Made by a program: the position numbers and the translations under genes. A model generated the notes under the pieces. It worked only from the letters and a program-made list of their open reading frames with translations, was not told the DNA's origin and did no database searches. Source: Comamonas sp. 26 (lineage in GTDB: Bacteria; Pseudomonadota; Gammaproteobacteria; Burkholderiales; Burkholderiaceae_C). From it: DNA of 64,000 nucleotides. Below, one piece after another: positions 43,629 to 53,320 of this stretch (the stretch's first letter is position 1; each line of letters opens with the position of its first letter). The stretch is taken from assembly GCF_002754475.1 (NCBI RefSeq), contig NZ_PEFL01000001.1, positions 2,480,001-2,544,000 on the forward strand, read 5' to 3'.

Positions 43629-44969
43629 TCAACCCTCCCCTTTCTTGATGCTTTCTTCTATCGCTTCCTGGATCTGGCCCCAGCGGCGCGCCGTAAAGCG
43701 ACGCGCGGTCTCCAGCAAGCCCAGCCCCACTACAAAAATCACAATGGCGACCGTCCAGGTGGCGGCAACGCTGGTGTCCAGCTGCGTGCCCATGAATGGA
43801 ACCATGGAGCCCATCGCTGCGTTGAGCTGCATGTGATAGATCATCTCGATCAGCGAAGCCGCGCCAACCAGCGTGATTGCGCCTGCCACCAGTACGCCCA
43901 GATAAGGCTTGATCAGGCGCTTGAAGTGGCCGAACTTGGCAACGCGCAGATTCATCATGATCAGGCTGGCTACGCCGCCGGGTGCGTACATGACCATCAG
44001 CAAAAAGACCAACCCCAGATACAGCAGCCAGGCCTTGGTCAGCTCAGACAGCAGCACCGAAGCCAGTACCAGCAGCACAGCGCCGATGATGGGGCCGAAG
44101 AAGAAGGTGGCACCACCCAGGAAGGTGAAGAGCAGATAGCCGCCCGAGCGCACCACACTGACGCTGTCCATGGCCGTGATGATCTCGAAATTGATAGCAG
44201 TCAACCCGCCACCAATACCGGCAAAAAAGCCCGCAATGATGAAAGCGAAGTAGCGCACGCGCTGGGTGTTGTAGCCCACAAACTCCACACGTTCGGGGTT
44301 GTCACGCACGGCGTTCAGCATGCGGCCCAGTGGCGTGCCGGTGAAAGCGAACATGGCTGCCGTACAGACAAAGCAGTAGGCCGCAATCAGGTAGTAAACC
44401 TGCAGACCCGAGCCAAAGTCCAGCCCAAAGAACTTGCTGTAGACACGGTCGGTAGTGATGCCGCCCTCGCCACCAAAGAACTCTGGGAACATCAGCGCCA
44501 TGGAAGCGACCAGTTCACCCAAGCCCATGGTAATCATGGCAAAGGTGGTGCCGGACTTTTTGGTGGTGACATAGCCAAACAGAGCTGCGAAGAACATGCC
44601 CGCAATGCCGCCCACAATGGGAATAAGCACCAGCGGAATAGGCATGGCACCGGCTGCGGCCTTGTTCATGGCGTGAATGGCCAGAAACGAGCCCAGGCCC
44701 GTGTACACCGCATGCCCAAAGCTCAGCATGCCGCCCTGCCCCAGCAGGATGTTGTATGACAGACAGATGATGATGAGGTAGCCAATCTGGCTGAGCATGG
44801 TCAGCGCCAGCGAGCTGGTGAAGATCAGCGGCGCCACGATCAAGGCCAGCGCAAACAGGCCCCAGATCAGAATGCGCCCGATATTCAGGGGCTTGAAGCG
44901 GTAATGAGCCTGCGTCTCGCCCTTGTCTGCAGCAGAAGAATTCATGGAAGTTTTCGCAATTGAAGACAT
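43629..44969 (-). CDS. livM: Branched-chain-type ABC transporter permease LivM
   Basis: A 446-residue inner-membrane permease with about ten helices, longer than the usual 320-360. The core (about 35-345) carries LLGQGGMLSFGHAVYTGLGS, the family signature. The extra C-terminal part (about 350-440) adds two more hydrophobic segments and a charged tail, an extension I have seen in other Burkholderiales members of this transporter group. It is coupled to livH (gap 3 bp) and livG. Confidence 0.92.
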   Translation of the reverse strand: MSSIAKTSMNSSAADKGETQAHYRFKPLNIGRILIWGLFALALIVAPLIFTSSLALTMLSQIGYLIIICLSYNILLGQGGMLSFGHAVYTGLGSFLAIHAMNKAAAGAMPIPLVLIPIVGGIAGMFFAALFGYVTTKKSGTTFAMITMGLGELVASMALMFPEFFGGEGGITTDRVYSKFFGLDFGSGLQVYYLIAAYCFVCTAAMFAFTGTPLGRMLNAVRDNPERVEFVGYNTQRVRYFAFIIAGFFAGIGGGLTAINFEIITAMDSVSVVRSGGYLLFTFLGGATFFFGPIIGAVLLVLASVLLSELTKAWLLYLGLVFLLMVMYAPGGVASLIMMNLRVAKFGHFKRLIKPYLGVLVAGAITLVGAASLIEMIYHMQLNAAMGSMVPFMGTQLDTSVAATWTVAIVIFVVGLGLLETARRFTARRWGQIQEAIEESIKKGEG

Positions 44970-44972
44970 GGC

Positions 44973-45926
44973 TTAATCTCCTCTCGTGCCCAGCAGGCCC
45001 TTGGGGCGGAAGATGAGAATCAGCACCAGGAACAGGTACGGCAGAATGGGCGCGACCTGGGACAGTGTCAGTCTCAGCACAGGCCAGCCAAAGGTGGACT
45101 CATTGACCGTCTGGCCCATGGAGGTGAACAGCCCGGCCAGCGACCAGTCCAACGCCACGGCAAAGGTCTGCAGCACGCCAATCAGCAGCGAAGCGACAAA
45201 CGCCCCCGCAAGCGAGCCCATGCCGCCCACGACCACCACCACAAAGATGATGGAGCCCACCGATGCCGCCATGGCAGGCTCGGTCACATAGGTGTTGCCG
45301 CCCAGCACGCCCGCCAGCCCGGCCAGCGCGCAGCCGCCGCCGAACACCATCATGAAAACGCGGGGGACGTTGTGGCCCAGAGCCTCGACCATGTCGGGGT
45401 TCTTGAGTGCAGCCTGAATCACCAGTCCAATACGGGTGCGGGTCAGCAGCAGCCAGACCGCTACCAACATCAGCATGGCCACCAGCATCACAAAAGAGCG
45501 TGACTTGGGGAACTGCGTGCCGTACAGAGTGAACAGCGGGCCTTGCAGTGCGGTCGGCAGCGCATAAGGCACGGTGCCGCGGCCCCAGATCAGTTGCACC
45601 ACTTCCAGAATCAGGTACGACAGGCCGAAGGTCACCAGCAGTTCTGGCACATGACCGTATTTGTGCACGCGGCGCAGGCAGTAGCGCTCAAACAGAGCGC
45701 CCAGCACGCCTACCAGCACGGGGCACAGAAGCAGTGCAGGCCAGAAACCCACAATGCCGCTAAGCGTGTACGCGAAATACGCGCCCAGCATATAAAAGCT
45801 GGTGTGGGCGAAATTGAGCACGCCCATCATGCTGAAAATCAGCGTCAGGCCCGAGCTGAGCATGAAGAGCAGCAGCCCGTAGCTCACGCCGTTGAGCATG
45901 GATATGGTGAAAAATTCAGGCGTCAT
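44973..45926 (-). CDS. livH: Branched-chain-type ABC transporter permease LivH
   Basis: A 317-residue permease with about eight helices. Signature stretches are NGVSYGLLLFMLSSGLTLIF, MGVLNFAHTSFYMLGAYFAY and VVVVGGMGSLAGAFVASLLI. I chose ATG 45926 (MTPEFFTIS), with AAGG eight bases upstream; the frame opens two codons earlier with TTG. It is the first permease gene, 102 bp downstream of a substrate-binding protein gene. Confidence 0.93.
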   Translation of the reverse strand: MTPEFFTISMLNGVSYGLLLFMLSSGLTLIFSMMGVLNFAHTSFYMLGAYFAYTLSGIVGFWPALLLCPVLVGVLGALFERYCLRRVHKYGHVPELLVTFGLSYLILEVVQLIWGRGTVPYALPTALQGPLFTLYGTQFPKSRSFVMLVAMLMLVAVWLLLTRTRIGLVIQAALKNPDMVEALGHNVPRVFMMVFGGGCALAGLAGVLGGNTYVTEPAMAASVGSIIFVVVVVGGMGSLAGAFVASLLIGVLQTFAVALDWSLAGLFTSMGQTVNESTFGWPVLRLTLSQVAPILPYLFLVLILIFRPKGLLGTRGD

Positions 45927-45965
45927 CGACAAGCCTTTTTCTCAAAAAAGCAAAGAGATTGCTGC

Positions 45966-45991
45966 AGCCCGGCACCTGTTGGGCTTTTTTT
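45966..45991 (+). terminator. Hairpin with T-run in the gap before livH
   Basis: AGCCC/GGGCT with a 10-base loop and seven T on the plus strand, which faces the wrong way for the liv operon. On the minus strand it would be a weak hairpin that could reduce read-through from the binding-protein genes into livH. Confidence 0.35.
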
Positions 45992-46028
45992 ATGGATGGC
46001 GCACCGGCTGCAACACGAGGGTGATGGC

Positions 46029-47264
46029 TCAGCTCGGGCGCTTCATCTGGCAGCTAGTGGGCGTGCTGGCCACATAGGGCTCGTAGTACTTCACCGGCGC
46101 AAAGGTGTAGCCGGTGTTTTCCGCGTCATACGGGAACTTGCCGCCAGCCTTTTGCCACTTGGTGATGTACAGGCCTTGCTGCAACTGGTGGTCAGACTTG
46201 CGCATCTCCACTTCGCCATTAAAGCTCTTGAGCTTCATGCCCTCCAGCGCGGCAGCGACCTTGACCGGGTCGGTAGAACCCGTCTTCACAAAGGCGGCAT
46301 CCAGCAAGGCAAACACGTGATAGATGGAGCTTTGCGTGAGGTCGTCGCTGAACTTCTTCTTGAAGCTGGCCATGCTGGCCTGAATGGGCTGACCCATGTT
46401 GTAGTGGCCATAGGCCACCGTGTAGACCTTGCCATCAGACGCTGCACCCATGGCCGTGGGCGAACCAGCGCCAAAGGCATAGTAGGTAAAGAACTTGACG
46501 TTGTTCAGACCTGCATCATTGGCGGCCTTGATGAGCAGCGACAGGTCGGCCCCCCAGTTGCCAGTAATGACGGTATCGGCACCTGACTGCTTGATCTTGG
46601 CGATATACGGGGCGAAGTCACGCACCTGCGCCAGCGGCGAAAAATCATCACCCACAATTTGCACATCGGGGCGCTTGGCTTTGAGCAGCTCCTTGGCGTA
46701 CTTGGATACCTGCTGGCCGTGGCCGTAGTTCTGGTTGATCAGATAGACCTTCTTGACCTCGGCATCGTCCTTCATGAAGGTGGTCAGCACTTCCATCTTC
46801 ATGGAGGTATCGGCATCGAGGCGGAAGTGCCAGTAGCTGCACTTGCTGTTCGTCAGATCAGGGTCAACGGCGGCATAGTTGAAGTACAGCAGCTCCTTGC
46901 CCTTGTTGCGGTTGTTGTGCTTTTCCAGCGCATCCATGATGGCCAGCGCCGGGCCAGAGCCATTGCCCTGCGCGATATAGCGCACGCCCTGATCCATGGC
47001 GGACCGCAGTGCGGCCGTGGTTTCTTGCGGGCTGAGTTTGTTGTCCAGCGCCACCACCTCAAACTTCACACCCGAGGCATTTTTTTGATTGAATTCTTCG
47101 GCCAGCAGCTGAAAAGTCTTGAGCTGATTGGTCCCCACCGCCGCCATCAGGCCAGACAAGGGATCAATCCAGGCCAGCTTTACCGTTTCGCCTTTTTGAG
47201 CCCAGGCACCACCTGCGCTCACCGCCATAGCCGAAACGGCCACTGCACGCATAACCCATTTCAT
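46029..47264 (-). CDS. livK: Periplasmic substrate-binding protein, branched-chain type (copy 1)
   Basis: 411 residues, exported (signal about 1-22, ending AGGAWA). It is a Leu/Ile/Val-type periplasmic binding protein (peripla_BP_6). It begins the mature part with KGETVKLAWIDPLSGLMAAV and ends with FAPVKYYEPYVASTPTSCQM, like its paralogue upstream. It provides the substrate for LivHMGF. Ligand specificity is unknown; the neighbours suggest a carboxylic or aromatic acid as well as an amino acid. AAGGAG precedes the ATG by eight bases. Confidence 0.92.
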   Translation of the reverse strand: MKWVMRAVAVSAMAVSAGGAWAQKGETVKLAWIDPLSGLMAAVGTNQLKTFQLLAEEFNQKNASGVKFEVVALDNKLSPQETTAALRSAMDQGVRYIAQGNGSGPALAIMDALEKHNNRNKGKELLYFNYAAVDPDLTNSKCSYWHFRLDADTSMKMEVLTTFMKDDAEVKKVYLINQNYGHGQQVSKYAKELLKAKRPDVQIVGDDFSPLAQVRDFAPYIAKIKQSGADTVITGNWGADLSLLIKAANDAGLNNVKFFTYYAFGAGSPTAMGAASDGKVYTVAYGHYNMGQPIQASMASFKKKFSDDLTQSSIYHVFALLDAAFVKTGSTDPVKVAAALEGMKLKSFNGEVEMRKSDHQLQQGLYITKWQKAGGKFPYDAENTGYTFAPVKYYEPYVASTPTSCQMKRPS

Positions 47265-47471
47265 ACTTGTCTCCTTACTCTGTTTTTGCTAGTCAATGAC
47301 GCCAATCTACCGGCCGGTAGACTTTTCCCCTTGGGGGAAAGCCTTAGTAACTATCACGCAGGCGACTTTCATGGCGGTTTTCGGGCCGTTGCCGACACTT
47401 GGGTGACACATGCAGAAATCTGCGCCGTGATGTGAAACACCCGTCCACATGCAGCGCCTCCAAGACAGAGA

Positions 47472-47499
47472 CAAAAAAGGGTGCCGCACGGGCACCCTT
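47472..47499 (-). terminator. Terminator after binding protein copy 2
   Basis: The stem AAGGGTGCC / GGCACCCTT is followed by six T on the minus strand, 20 bp past the stop. It separates copy 2 from copy 1. Confidence 0.85.
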
Positions 47500-47519
47500 G
47501 GCATCCCTGTCGCTCAGGC

Positions 47520-48755
47520 TCAGGAAGGTCGTTTCATCTGGCAGCTGGTGGGCGTGCTGGCCACATAGGGCTCGTAATACTTCACCGGCGCAAAGGTGTA
47601 GCCCGTATTCTCAGAATCCATGGGGTACTTGCCGCCCGCCTTATCCCAGCGCAGGATGTACAGGCCCTGCTGCAACTGGTGGTCGGTCTTGCGCATCTCG
47701 ACCTCGCCGTTGTAGTTCTGGAACTTCATGCCCTCCATGGTCGCGGCGACCTTGACCGGGTCGGTGGTCTTGGCCTTGGCAAAGGCCTGGTCGAGCATGT
47801 TCAGACCCGTGTAAACGGTGCCGGTATACATATCGTCATTGACCTTGGCCTTGAAGCCCTTGACGATCTTTTCCATGGTGCCCGGCATGTTCAGATGGCC
47901 GTAGCCCACCATATAGACCTTGCCTGCAGCAGCTGCGCCCATGGCAGTGGGCGCGCCCGTGGCAATGCCGTAGTAGGTGTAGAACTTGACGTTGTTCAGA
48001 CCCGCATCGTTGGCTGCCTTGACGAGCAGCGACAGGTCAGAGCCCCAGTTGCCGGTAATCACCGTATCGGCACCGGACTGCTTGATCTTGGCCACATAGG
48101 GTGCGAAGTCACGCACCTGGGCCAGTGGCGAGAAGTCATCGCCCACAATTTCCACATCGGGGCGCTTGCGCTTGAGCATTTCCTTGGCGAACTTGGAAAC
48201 CTGCTGGCCGTGCGAATAGTTCTGGTTGATCAGGTAGACCTTTTTGACTTCGGGCACGTCCTTCATGTACGTGGTCAGCGCCTCCATCTTCATGGAGGTA
48301 TCTGCATCCAGACGGAAGTGCCAGTAGCTGCACTTGCTATTGGTCAGATCAGGGTCCACTGCGGCGTAGTTGAGGAACACCACTTCCTTGCCCTTGTTGC
48401 GGGCATTGTGCTTTTCCAGCGCATCCATGATGGCCAGCGCCGGGCCAGAGCCATTGCCCTGAAATACATAGCGCACGCCTTGATCCATGGCTGAGCGCAG
48501 CGCAGCCGTGGTTTCCTGCGGGCTCAGTTTGTTGTCAATACCAATGATTTCGAACTTGACGCCTGAAGTGCTGGCCTTGTTGATCTCTTCGGCAGCGTAC
48601 TGCAGACTTTTGAGCTGGTTAGAGCCCAGCGCAGCCATCAGGCCCGAAAGCGGATCAATCCACGCGACCTTGACGGTCTCCCCCTTTTGCGCCATTGCAG
48701 TTCCCGCGCACGCCAGGATCACCGATGCCGTCAAAGCCTTGTATGCAAACTTCAT
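47520..48755 (-). CDS. livK: Periplasmic substrate-binding protein, branched-chain type (copy 2)
   Basis: 411 residues, the same length as copy 1 and very similar over the whole protein; the last 24 residues are identical. Signal peptide about 1-22 (ACAGTAMA). It is a tandem duplicate of the binding protein at 46029, with differences concentrated in the middle (for example around 270-300), where ligand specificity could diverge. The start is ATG 48755 with GGAGA upstream. It has its own terminator, so its level can differ from that of the transporter. Confidence 0.92.
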   Translation of the reverse strand: MKFAYKALTASVILACAGTAMAQKGETVKVAWIDPLSGLMAALGSNQLKSLQYAAEEINKASTSGVKFEIIGIDNKLSPQETTAALRSAMDQGVRYVFQGNGSGPALAIMDALEKHNARNKGKEVVFLNYAAVDPDLTNSKCSYWHFRLDADTSMKMEALTTYMKDVPEVKKVYLINQNYSHGQQVSKFAKEMLKRKRPDVEIVGDDFSPLAQVRDFAPYVAKIKQSGADTVITGNWGSDLSLLVKAANDAGLNNVKFYTYYGIATGAPTAMGAAAAGKVYMVGYGHLNMPGTMEKIVKGFKAKVNDDMYTGTVYTGLNMLDQAFAKAKTTDPVKVAATMEGMKFQNYNGEVEMRKTDHQLQQGLYILRWDKAGGKYPMDSENTGYTFAPVKYYEPYVASTPTSCQMKRPS

Positions 48756-48880
48756 AGAGCGTCTCCATTGGTGTTTATGAGCGAGGCTCAGACTAAGCGG
48801 CAAGCCCTTCATTGCCGCCTGGGGGTTGCCCTAGCGCATATCACTTTGGCGACTTTGGGACATTTCTGACGTCCTGAGTT

Positions 48881-48935
48881 ATCAAAAAACATAGCTGCTT
48901 GCGCATACAGATAAAGCGCTGCAGGCCTTTATCTC
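48881..48935 (+). repeat. Interspersed repeat copy (close to consensus)
   Basis: ATCAAAAAACATAGCTGCTT, then GCGCATACAGATAAAGCGCT, then GCAGGCCTTT. One of the best copies. Confidence 0.75.
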
Positions 48936-48969
48936 TCAAAGAATGGCAAAACCAGTGTCTCAGCTGCGC

Positions 48970-49374
48970 CTAGAGCGGCAGTTGGTTTTCCGTCAACGGC
49001 AGGCCATTGGCAGCCGTCAGCACCTGCGGCTCAGGCAAGCCCTTGCCCTCCAGCTTTGGGGCGACCTCGTCCATGAATTTGTCAAAGCTCAGCTTGCGTG
49101 CCTTTACACGGAGCAACAGTTCTGCCACCTCAGGAATCTGATCCACACGCGCACCGCCGATCAAAGCCAGACACAGATAGTTCAGCAGATCACGCACCCC
49201 AGTGAGTCCATAAAGGCGAGCAAACACCAGTTGCTGGCGCACAAACCAGTGCATGACCAGATCGCTTACCCAGCAGGACTGCCAGGACTGCGGGTCCCAG
49301 CAGACCCGAAGCGGGCGCATCCAAGGATTGGCAACAACAGGCAGGCGACTTCGGCTGAACACTGTGCATGGCAA
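48970..49374 (-). CDS. Hypothetical protein downstream of the acyl-CoA ligase
   Basis: Up to 134 residues; the true start may be the Met at about residue 19. The stretch from about 36 to 120 has coding character (SDLVMHWFVRQQLVFARLYG, then VDQIPEVAELLLRVKARKLS), while the first 30 residues look less so. No family is recognised. It is on the same strand as the acyl-CoA ligase, but a hairpin at 49390-49415 lies between them. It could be a remnant of a longer gene. Confidence 0.4.
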   Translation of the reverse strand: MPCTVFSRSRLPVVANPWMRPLRVCWDPQSWQSCWVSDLVMHWFVRQQLVFARLYGLTGVRDLLNYLCLALIGGARVDQIPEVAELLLRVKARKLSFDKFMDEVAPKLEGKGLPEPQVLTAANGLPLTENQLPL

Positions 49375-49389
49375 GAGCCCAAAACGAAA

Positions 49390-49415
49390 CGGCCATCATC
49401 GCATGATGATGGCCG
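49390..49415 (-). terminator. Terminator of the acyl-CoA ligase gene
   Basis: CGGCCATCATC / GATGATGGCCG pair over 11 bp with a 4-base loop, followed on the minus strand by a T-rich GTTTCGTTTT. Confidence 0.6.
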
Positions 49416-49452
49416 GGGGCTGCAGGGCTCCATGCGCACAGAAAAGCCGCGC

Positions 49453-51093
49453 TTAAAGCGTAGGCAGCTTGTAATCCTTCAGTTCCTCACGCAGACGAGT
49501 CTTGAGCATCTTGCCCGTGGCACCAATAGGGATAGCCGCCACAAACACCACATCATCCGGAATCTGCCACTTGGCGGTCTTGCCTTCGTAGAACTGCAGC
49601 AATTCCTCGCGCGTGACATCGGCACCCGGCTTTTTGACCACGGCAACAATCGGGCGCTCATCCCACTTGGGGTGCGGCATGCCAATACAGGCGGCCATGG
49701 CGACAACGGGGTGGGCCATGGCGATGTTTTCAATATCGATGGAGCTGATCCATTCGCCACCGGACTTGATCACGTCCTTGCTGCGGTCGGTAATCTGCAT
49801 ATAGCCGTCGGCGTCGATAGTCGCCATGTCCCCGGTAGGGAACCAGCCATGGCCGTCAGCCCCTTGCACCAATGGGCTGCCGCTGCCTTTGTAATAGCTG
49901 TCGATGATCCAGGGCCCACGCACCAGCAGGTCGCCATAGCTCTTGCCGTCCCAGGGCTGATCTTCACCGGCGTCGTTGACAATCTTCATGTCCACGCCAA
50001 AGATCGCGCGGCCTTGTTTCTGGCGGATCTTCATCTGCTCTCCCTTAGGCAGATCCTGGTGCTTGTTCTTGAGCGTGCACAGGGTGCCCAGCGGACTCAT
50101 CTCCGTCATGCCCCAGGCATGCAAAACCTCGACCCCATAGTCATCCTGGAAGGCCGTAATCATGGCGGGCGGGCAGGCGGAGCCACCAATCACCGTGCGC
50201 TTGAGCTTGGAAAAGCGCAGGCCGCTAGGCTTCATATAGCTCAGCAGCATCTGCCACACTGTGGGCACACCGGCGGCAAAGGTCACGCCTTCGGCCTCGA
50301 TCAATTCGTAGACCGACTTGCCGTCCAGCGCCGGGCCGGGGAAGACCAGCTTGCAACCCGTGAGCGCGGCCGAATACGGCAGGCCCCAGGCATTGACGTG
50401 GAACATGGGCACCACTGGCAGTACCGAGTCGCGAGCCGACAGACACATCACATCAGGCAACGCCGCTGCATAGGCGTGCAAGACGCTGGAGCGGTGGCTA
50501 TAGAGCACCGCCTTGGGATTGCCCGTAGTGCCGCTGGTGTAGCACATGCTTGACGCCGTGTTTTCATCGAACTGCGGCCAGTTGTATTGATCGGACTGGT
50601 CTGCAATCCAGCTCTCATAGCTCACCAGCCCCGGAATACCACTGTCTGCGGGCACCTTGTCTGCATCGCACAGCACCACCCATTGGCTGACCTGCGGGCA
50701 CTTGCTGTGCACGGCGGCAATGATGGGCAAAAAGCTCAGATCAAAGCACAGGGCCTTGTCCTCCGCGTGGTTGATGATCCAGGCAATCTGCTCAGGGTGC
50801 AGGCGCGGATTGATGGTGTGCAGCACCCGGCCCGAGCCGCTGACGCCAAAGTACATCTCCATGTGGCGATAACCATTCCACGCCAGACTGGCCACCCGCT
50901 CCCCCTGCGCCAACCCCATTGCGTCCAGCGTATTGGCCAGCTGCCGCGCGCGGCCTGCCATGTCCTTATAGGTATAACGATGGATATCCCCTTCCACACG
51001 ACGGGAGACAATTTCCCCGTCGCTATGGTTGCGGGCGGCAAACTCGATCAGGGAAGAAATCAGCAGTGGCTGGTTTTGCATCAAACCCAACAT
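49453..51093 (-). CDS. Fatty-acid / medium-chain acyl-CoA ligase
   Basis: An AMP-forming ligase of 546 residues that activates a carboxylic acid to its CoA ester. Motifs are [18 protein letters not shown] (P-loop, about 180), [14 protein letters not shown] (about 325), [20 protein letters not shown] (about 420) and the C-terminal [15 protein letters not shown] with the catalytic Lys region ([10 protein letters not shown]) near 530. It resembles the LcfB/AlkK-like group. The start is ATG 51093 with AGGAG upstream; GTG 51099 is also in frame. It heads the same-strand catabolic block and would feed the beta-oxidation genes. Confidence 0.92.
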   Translation of the reverse strand: MLGLMQNQPLLISSLIEFAARNHSDGEIVSRRVEGDIHRYTYKDMAGRARQLANTLDAMGLAQGERVASLAWNGYRHMEMYFGVSGSGRVLHTINPRLHPEQIAWIINHAEDKALCFDLSFLPIIAAVHSKCPQVSQWVVLCDADKVPADSGIPGLVSYESWIADQSDQYNWPQFDENTASSMCYTSGTTGNPKAVLYSHRSSVLHAYAAALPDVMCLSARDSVLPVVPMFHVNAWGLPYSAALTGCKLVFPGPALDGKSVYELIEAEGVTFAAGVPTVWQMLLSYMKPSGLRFSKLKRTVIGGSACPPAMITAFQDDYGVEVLHAWGMTEMSPLGTLCTLKNKHQDLPKGEQMKIRQKQGRAIFGVDMKIVNDAGEDQPWDGKSYGDLLVRGPWIIDSYYKGSGSPLVQGADGHGWFPTGDMATIDADGYMQITDRSKDVIKSGGEWISSIDIENIAMAHPVVAMAACIGMPHPKWDERPIVAVVKKPGADVTREELLQFYEGKTAKWQIPDDVVFVAAIPIGATGKMLKTRLREELKDYKLPTL

Positions 51094-51350
51094 AGGCACG
51101 TCTCCTGGATATCGTTGTGGTAGTCGGCAGCCATCCTAGCGCTAGCTTTGCAGCCGTCACCCCAGAGCTGTCACCAATGCGTAATGGAATCGACGTTTCC
51201 CCGCATCCTTCCTATGAAGGATGTCGAACGCCTCAGGGAAAGACCTAGGCATTCGCCAGCACTGCGCCAGGCTATTGACTCAGGTGTCCAAGGCCTCTGC
51301 CAACAACCCTGCAAGCTCTGGCTTTGCTGCGGCTCAAGCACAATGACTGC

Positions 51351-52862
51351 ATGAGCGAATCCACTGCCCCGCAATGGCACAGCCCCGGCCGATTCGAAGC
51401 CCTGGGCCCGGCATTTTTCACCTATCTTCAACCCACGCCCGTACCGGCACCGCACTGGGTCGCCACCAGCGCCAGTACCGCGCAGCTGATGGGACTGAAC
51501 CCCGCATGGCTGCGAACCGACGAGGCACTTCAAACCCTCAGCGGCAATGCGGTGCCAGCGGCTGCGTCCGACGACCACAAGCCGCTGGCCAGCGTTTACA
51601 GCGGCCACCAGTTCGGCGTCTGGGCCGGGCAGCTGGGCGACGGCCGTGCCATCATGCTGGGCGAGACTGAGCAAGGCTTTGAAGTCCAGCTCAAAGGCGC
51701 AGGCCGCACGCCCTACTCGCGCGGTGGCGATGGCCGTGCCGTGCTGCGCTCATCCATTCGTGAATTTCTGTGCAGCGAAGCCATGGCTGCTTTAGGCATT
51801 CCCACCACCAGAGCCCTGGCGCTGACTGGCTCCCCCCTTTCCGTGGCACGCGAGACCCTGGAAACGGCGGCCATCGTCACCCGCGTGGCCGAGAGCTTTG
51901 TGCGCTTTGGCCACTTCGAGCATTTCGCCGCGCGCGACATGCAAGCACCGCTGAAAGCGCTGGCCGATCTGGTCATTGACCAGCACTACCCCGAATGCCG
52001 TACCGCCACACCGCTGCAAGGCAATGCCTACGCCAACTTTCTGCAGGCCGTGAGCGAGCGCACCGCCCGCCTGCTGGCCCAGTGGCAAGCCGTGGGCTTT
52101 TGCCACGGGGTGATGAACACCGACAACATGAGCATTCTGGGCCTGACGATTGACTACGGCCCCTTCCAGTTTCTCGATGCGTTTGATCCCGGCCACATCT
52201 GCAACCACAGCGACAACCAGGGCCGTTACGCCTTCAACCGCCAGCCCCAGGTCGCCTACTGGAACCTGTACTGCCTCGGCCAAGCCCTGCTGCCGCTGAT
52301 TGGCAGTGAAGAGCTGACCATTGCGGCGCTGGAATCGTACAAAACCGCCTTCCCCGCGGCTTACGCCACGCAAATGCTGCGCAAGCTGGGCCTGCCCGAA
52401 GATGCGGAGGGCACAGCGCCTGCCGATGGCCGCTTTGCCCTGCTGGTCAACCCGCTGCTGCAGATACTGGCCGACAACAAGGTGGACTACACCATCTTCT
52501 TCACGCGCCTGACCGAAGCCGTGCAGCAGGCACAAGATGCAAACATCGACTTTGAGCCACTGCGGGACATCATTCTGGACCGCGCCACGTTCGACGCCTG
52601 GTCGCTCACCTATTCAGAGCAGCTAGCGCAGGTAGATCAAGCGCAAGCGGCCGATTTGATGCAAAAATCCAATCCCCGCTTCGTGCTGCGCAACCACCTG
52701 GGTGAAACCGTGATTCGCGCCGCACAGGGCGGCGACTTTGCGCCGGTGCGGCAAATGCTGGCCGTGCTGCAAGCACCTTATGACTCGCACCCGGCCCACG
52801 CAGACTGGGCCGGCTTCCCGCCCGACTGGGCTACCACCATTGAAATCAGCTGTTCATCATGA
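51351..52862 (+). CDS. selO: Protein adenylyltransferase SelO (YdiU family)
   Basis: A pseudokinase-fold enzyme that transfers AMP to Ser, Thr or Tyr of proteins in redox stress. 503 residues. Visible motifs are [20 protein letters not shown] (nucleotide binding), [40 protein letters not shown] (catalytic Asn/Asp) and [10 protein letters not shown]. The protein ends EISCSS; the Cys stands where eukaryotic SelO has selenocysteine. The start is ATG 51351. The stop overlaps the msrB start (ATGA), so the two redox-related proteins are translationally coupled. Confidence 0.95.
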   Translation: MSESTAPQWHSPGRFEALGPAFFTYLQPTPVPAPHWVATSASTAQLMGLNPAWLRTDEALQTLSGNAVPAAASDDHKPLASVYSGHQFGVWAGQLGDGRAIMLGETEQGFEVQLKGAGRTPYSRGGDGRAVLRSSIREFLCSEAMAALGIPTTRALALTGSPLSVARETLETAAIVTRVAESFVRFGHFEHFAARDMQAPLKALADLVIDQHYPECRTATPLQGNAYANFLQAVSERTARLLAQWQAVGFCHGVMNTDNMSILGLTIDYGPFQFLDAFDPGHICNHSDNQGRYAFNRQPQVAYWNLYCLGQALLPLIGSEELTIAALESYKTAFPAAYATQMLRKLGLPEDAEGTAPADGRFALLVNPLLQILADNKVDYTIFFTRLTEAVQQAQDANIDFEPLRDIILDRATFDAWSLTYSEQLAQVDQAQAADLMQKSNPRFVLRNHLGETVIRAAQGGDFAPVRQMLAVLQAPYDSHPAHADWAGFPPDWATTIEISCSS

Positions 52863-53275
52863 GCTTTCCTATCCAGAAAACCGATGCCGAATGGCAAGCC
52901 CTGCTGCAGGAAAAAGGCGCCGAGCCTGCTGCGTTTCAGGTCACCCGCCACGCCGCCACCGAGCGCCCCTTCACCGGCAAGTACGAAAAGTTCTGGGCCG
53001 ATGGCAGCTACCACTGCGTCTGCTGCGGTGCCAAACTGTTTGACTCGCACACCAAGTTTGACGCCGGCTGCGGCTGGCCCAGCTTTGATCTGGCCGTACC
53101 CGGCGCAATCACGGAAATCACCGACCGTACCCACGGCATGGTCCGCGTGGAGACCGTGTGCAGCAGCTGCGGCGCGCATCTGGGTCATGTCTTTCCAGAT
53201 GGCCCCACGGACACAGGTCTGCGCTACTGCATGAACTCAGCCTCTCTGGATTTCCACAACGACGCTCAAAAATAA
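52859..53275 (+). CDS. msrB: Peptide-methionine (R)-S-oxide reductase
   Basis: Reduces methionine-R-sulfoxide in proteins. 138 residues with no signal peptide, so cytosolic. Structural zinc Cys pairs are CVCC and CSSC, and the catalytic Cys is in RYCMNSASL near residue 120. [10 protein letters not shown] and GHVFPDGP are the usual family blocks. It overlaps selO by four bases. Confidence 0.96.
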   Translation: MSFPIQKTDAEWQALLQEKGAEPAAFQVTRHAATERPFTGKYEKFWADGSYHCVCCGAKLFDSHTKFDAGCGWPSFDLAVPGAITEITDRTHGMVRVETVCSSCGAHLGHVFPDGPTDTGLRYCMNSASLDFHNDAQK

Positions 53276-53320
53276 GAGCTGCCAGCGCTTGATGTGAAAG
53301 CGTTTGAGCCTGTCCTGACT
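53269..53320 (+). repeat. Interspersed repeat copy
   Basis: AAAAATAAGAGCTGCCAGCG, then CTTGATGTGAAAGCGTTTGA. It begins inside the msrB stop region. Confidence 0.55.

Noticed and set aside
43590..44759. Long plus-strand open frame over livM
   Set aside because: Antisense to livM; His/Gln-rich translation typical of a shadow frame. The same holds for frames at 7482-8492, 32057-33256 and 45543-46586.
48943..50553. Long plus-strand open frame (536 codons)
   Set aside because: It is antisense to the acyl-CoA ligase and an artefact of GC-rich codon use; its translation shows no domain.
52618..52668. Possible interspersed repeat inside selO
   Set aside because: The DNA resembles the repeat, but SelO from other bacteria has a segment of similar length here, so no insertion is supported.
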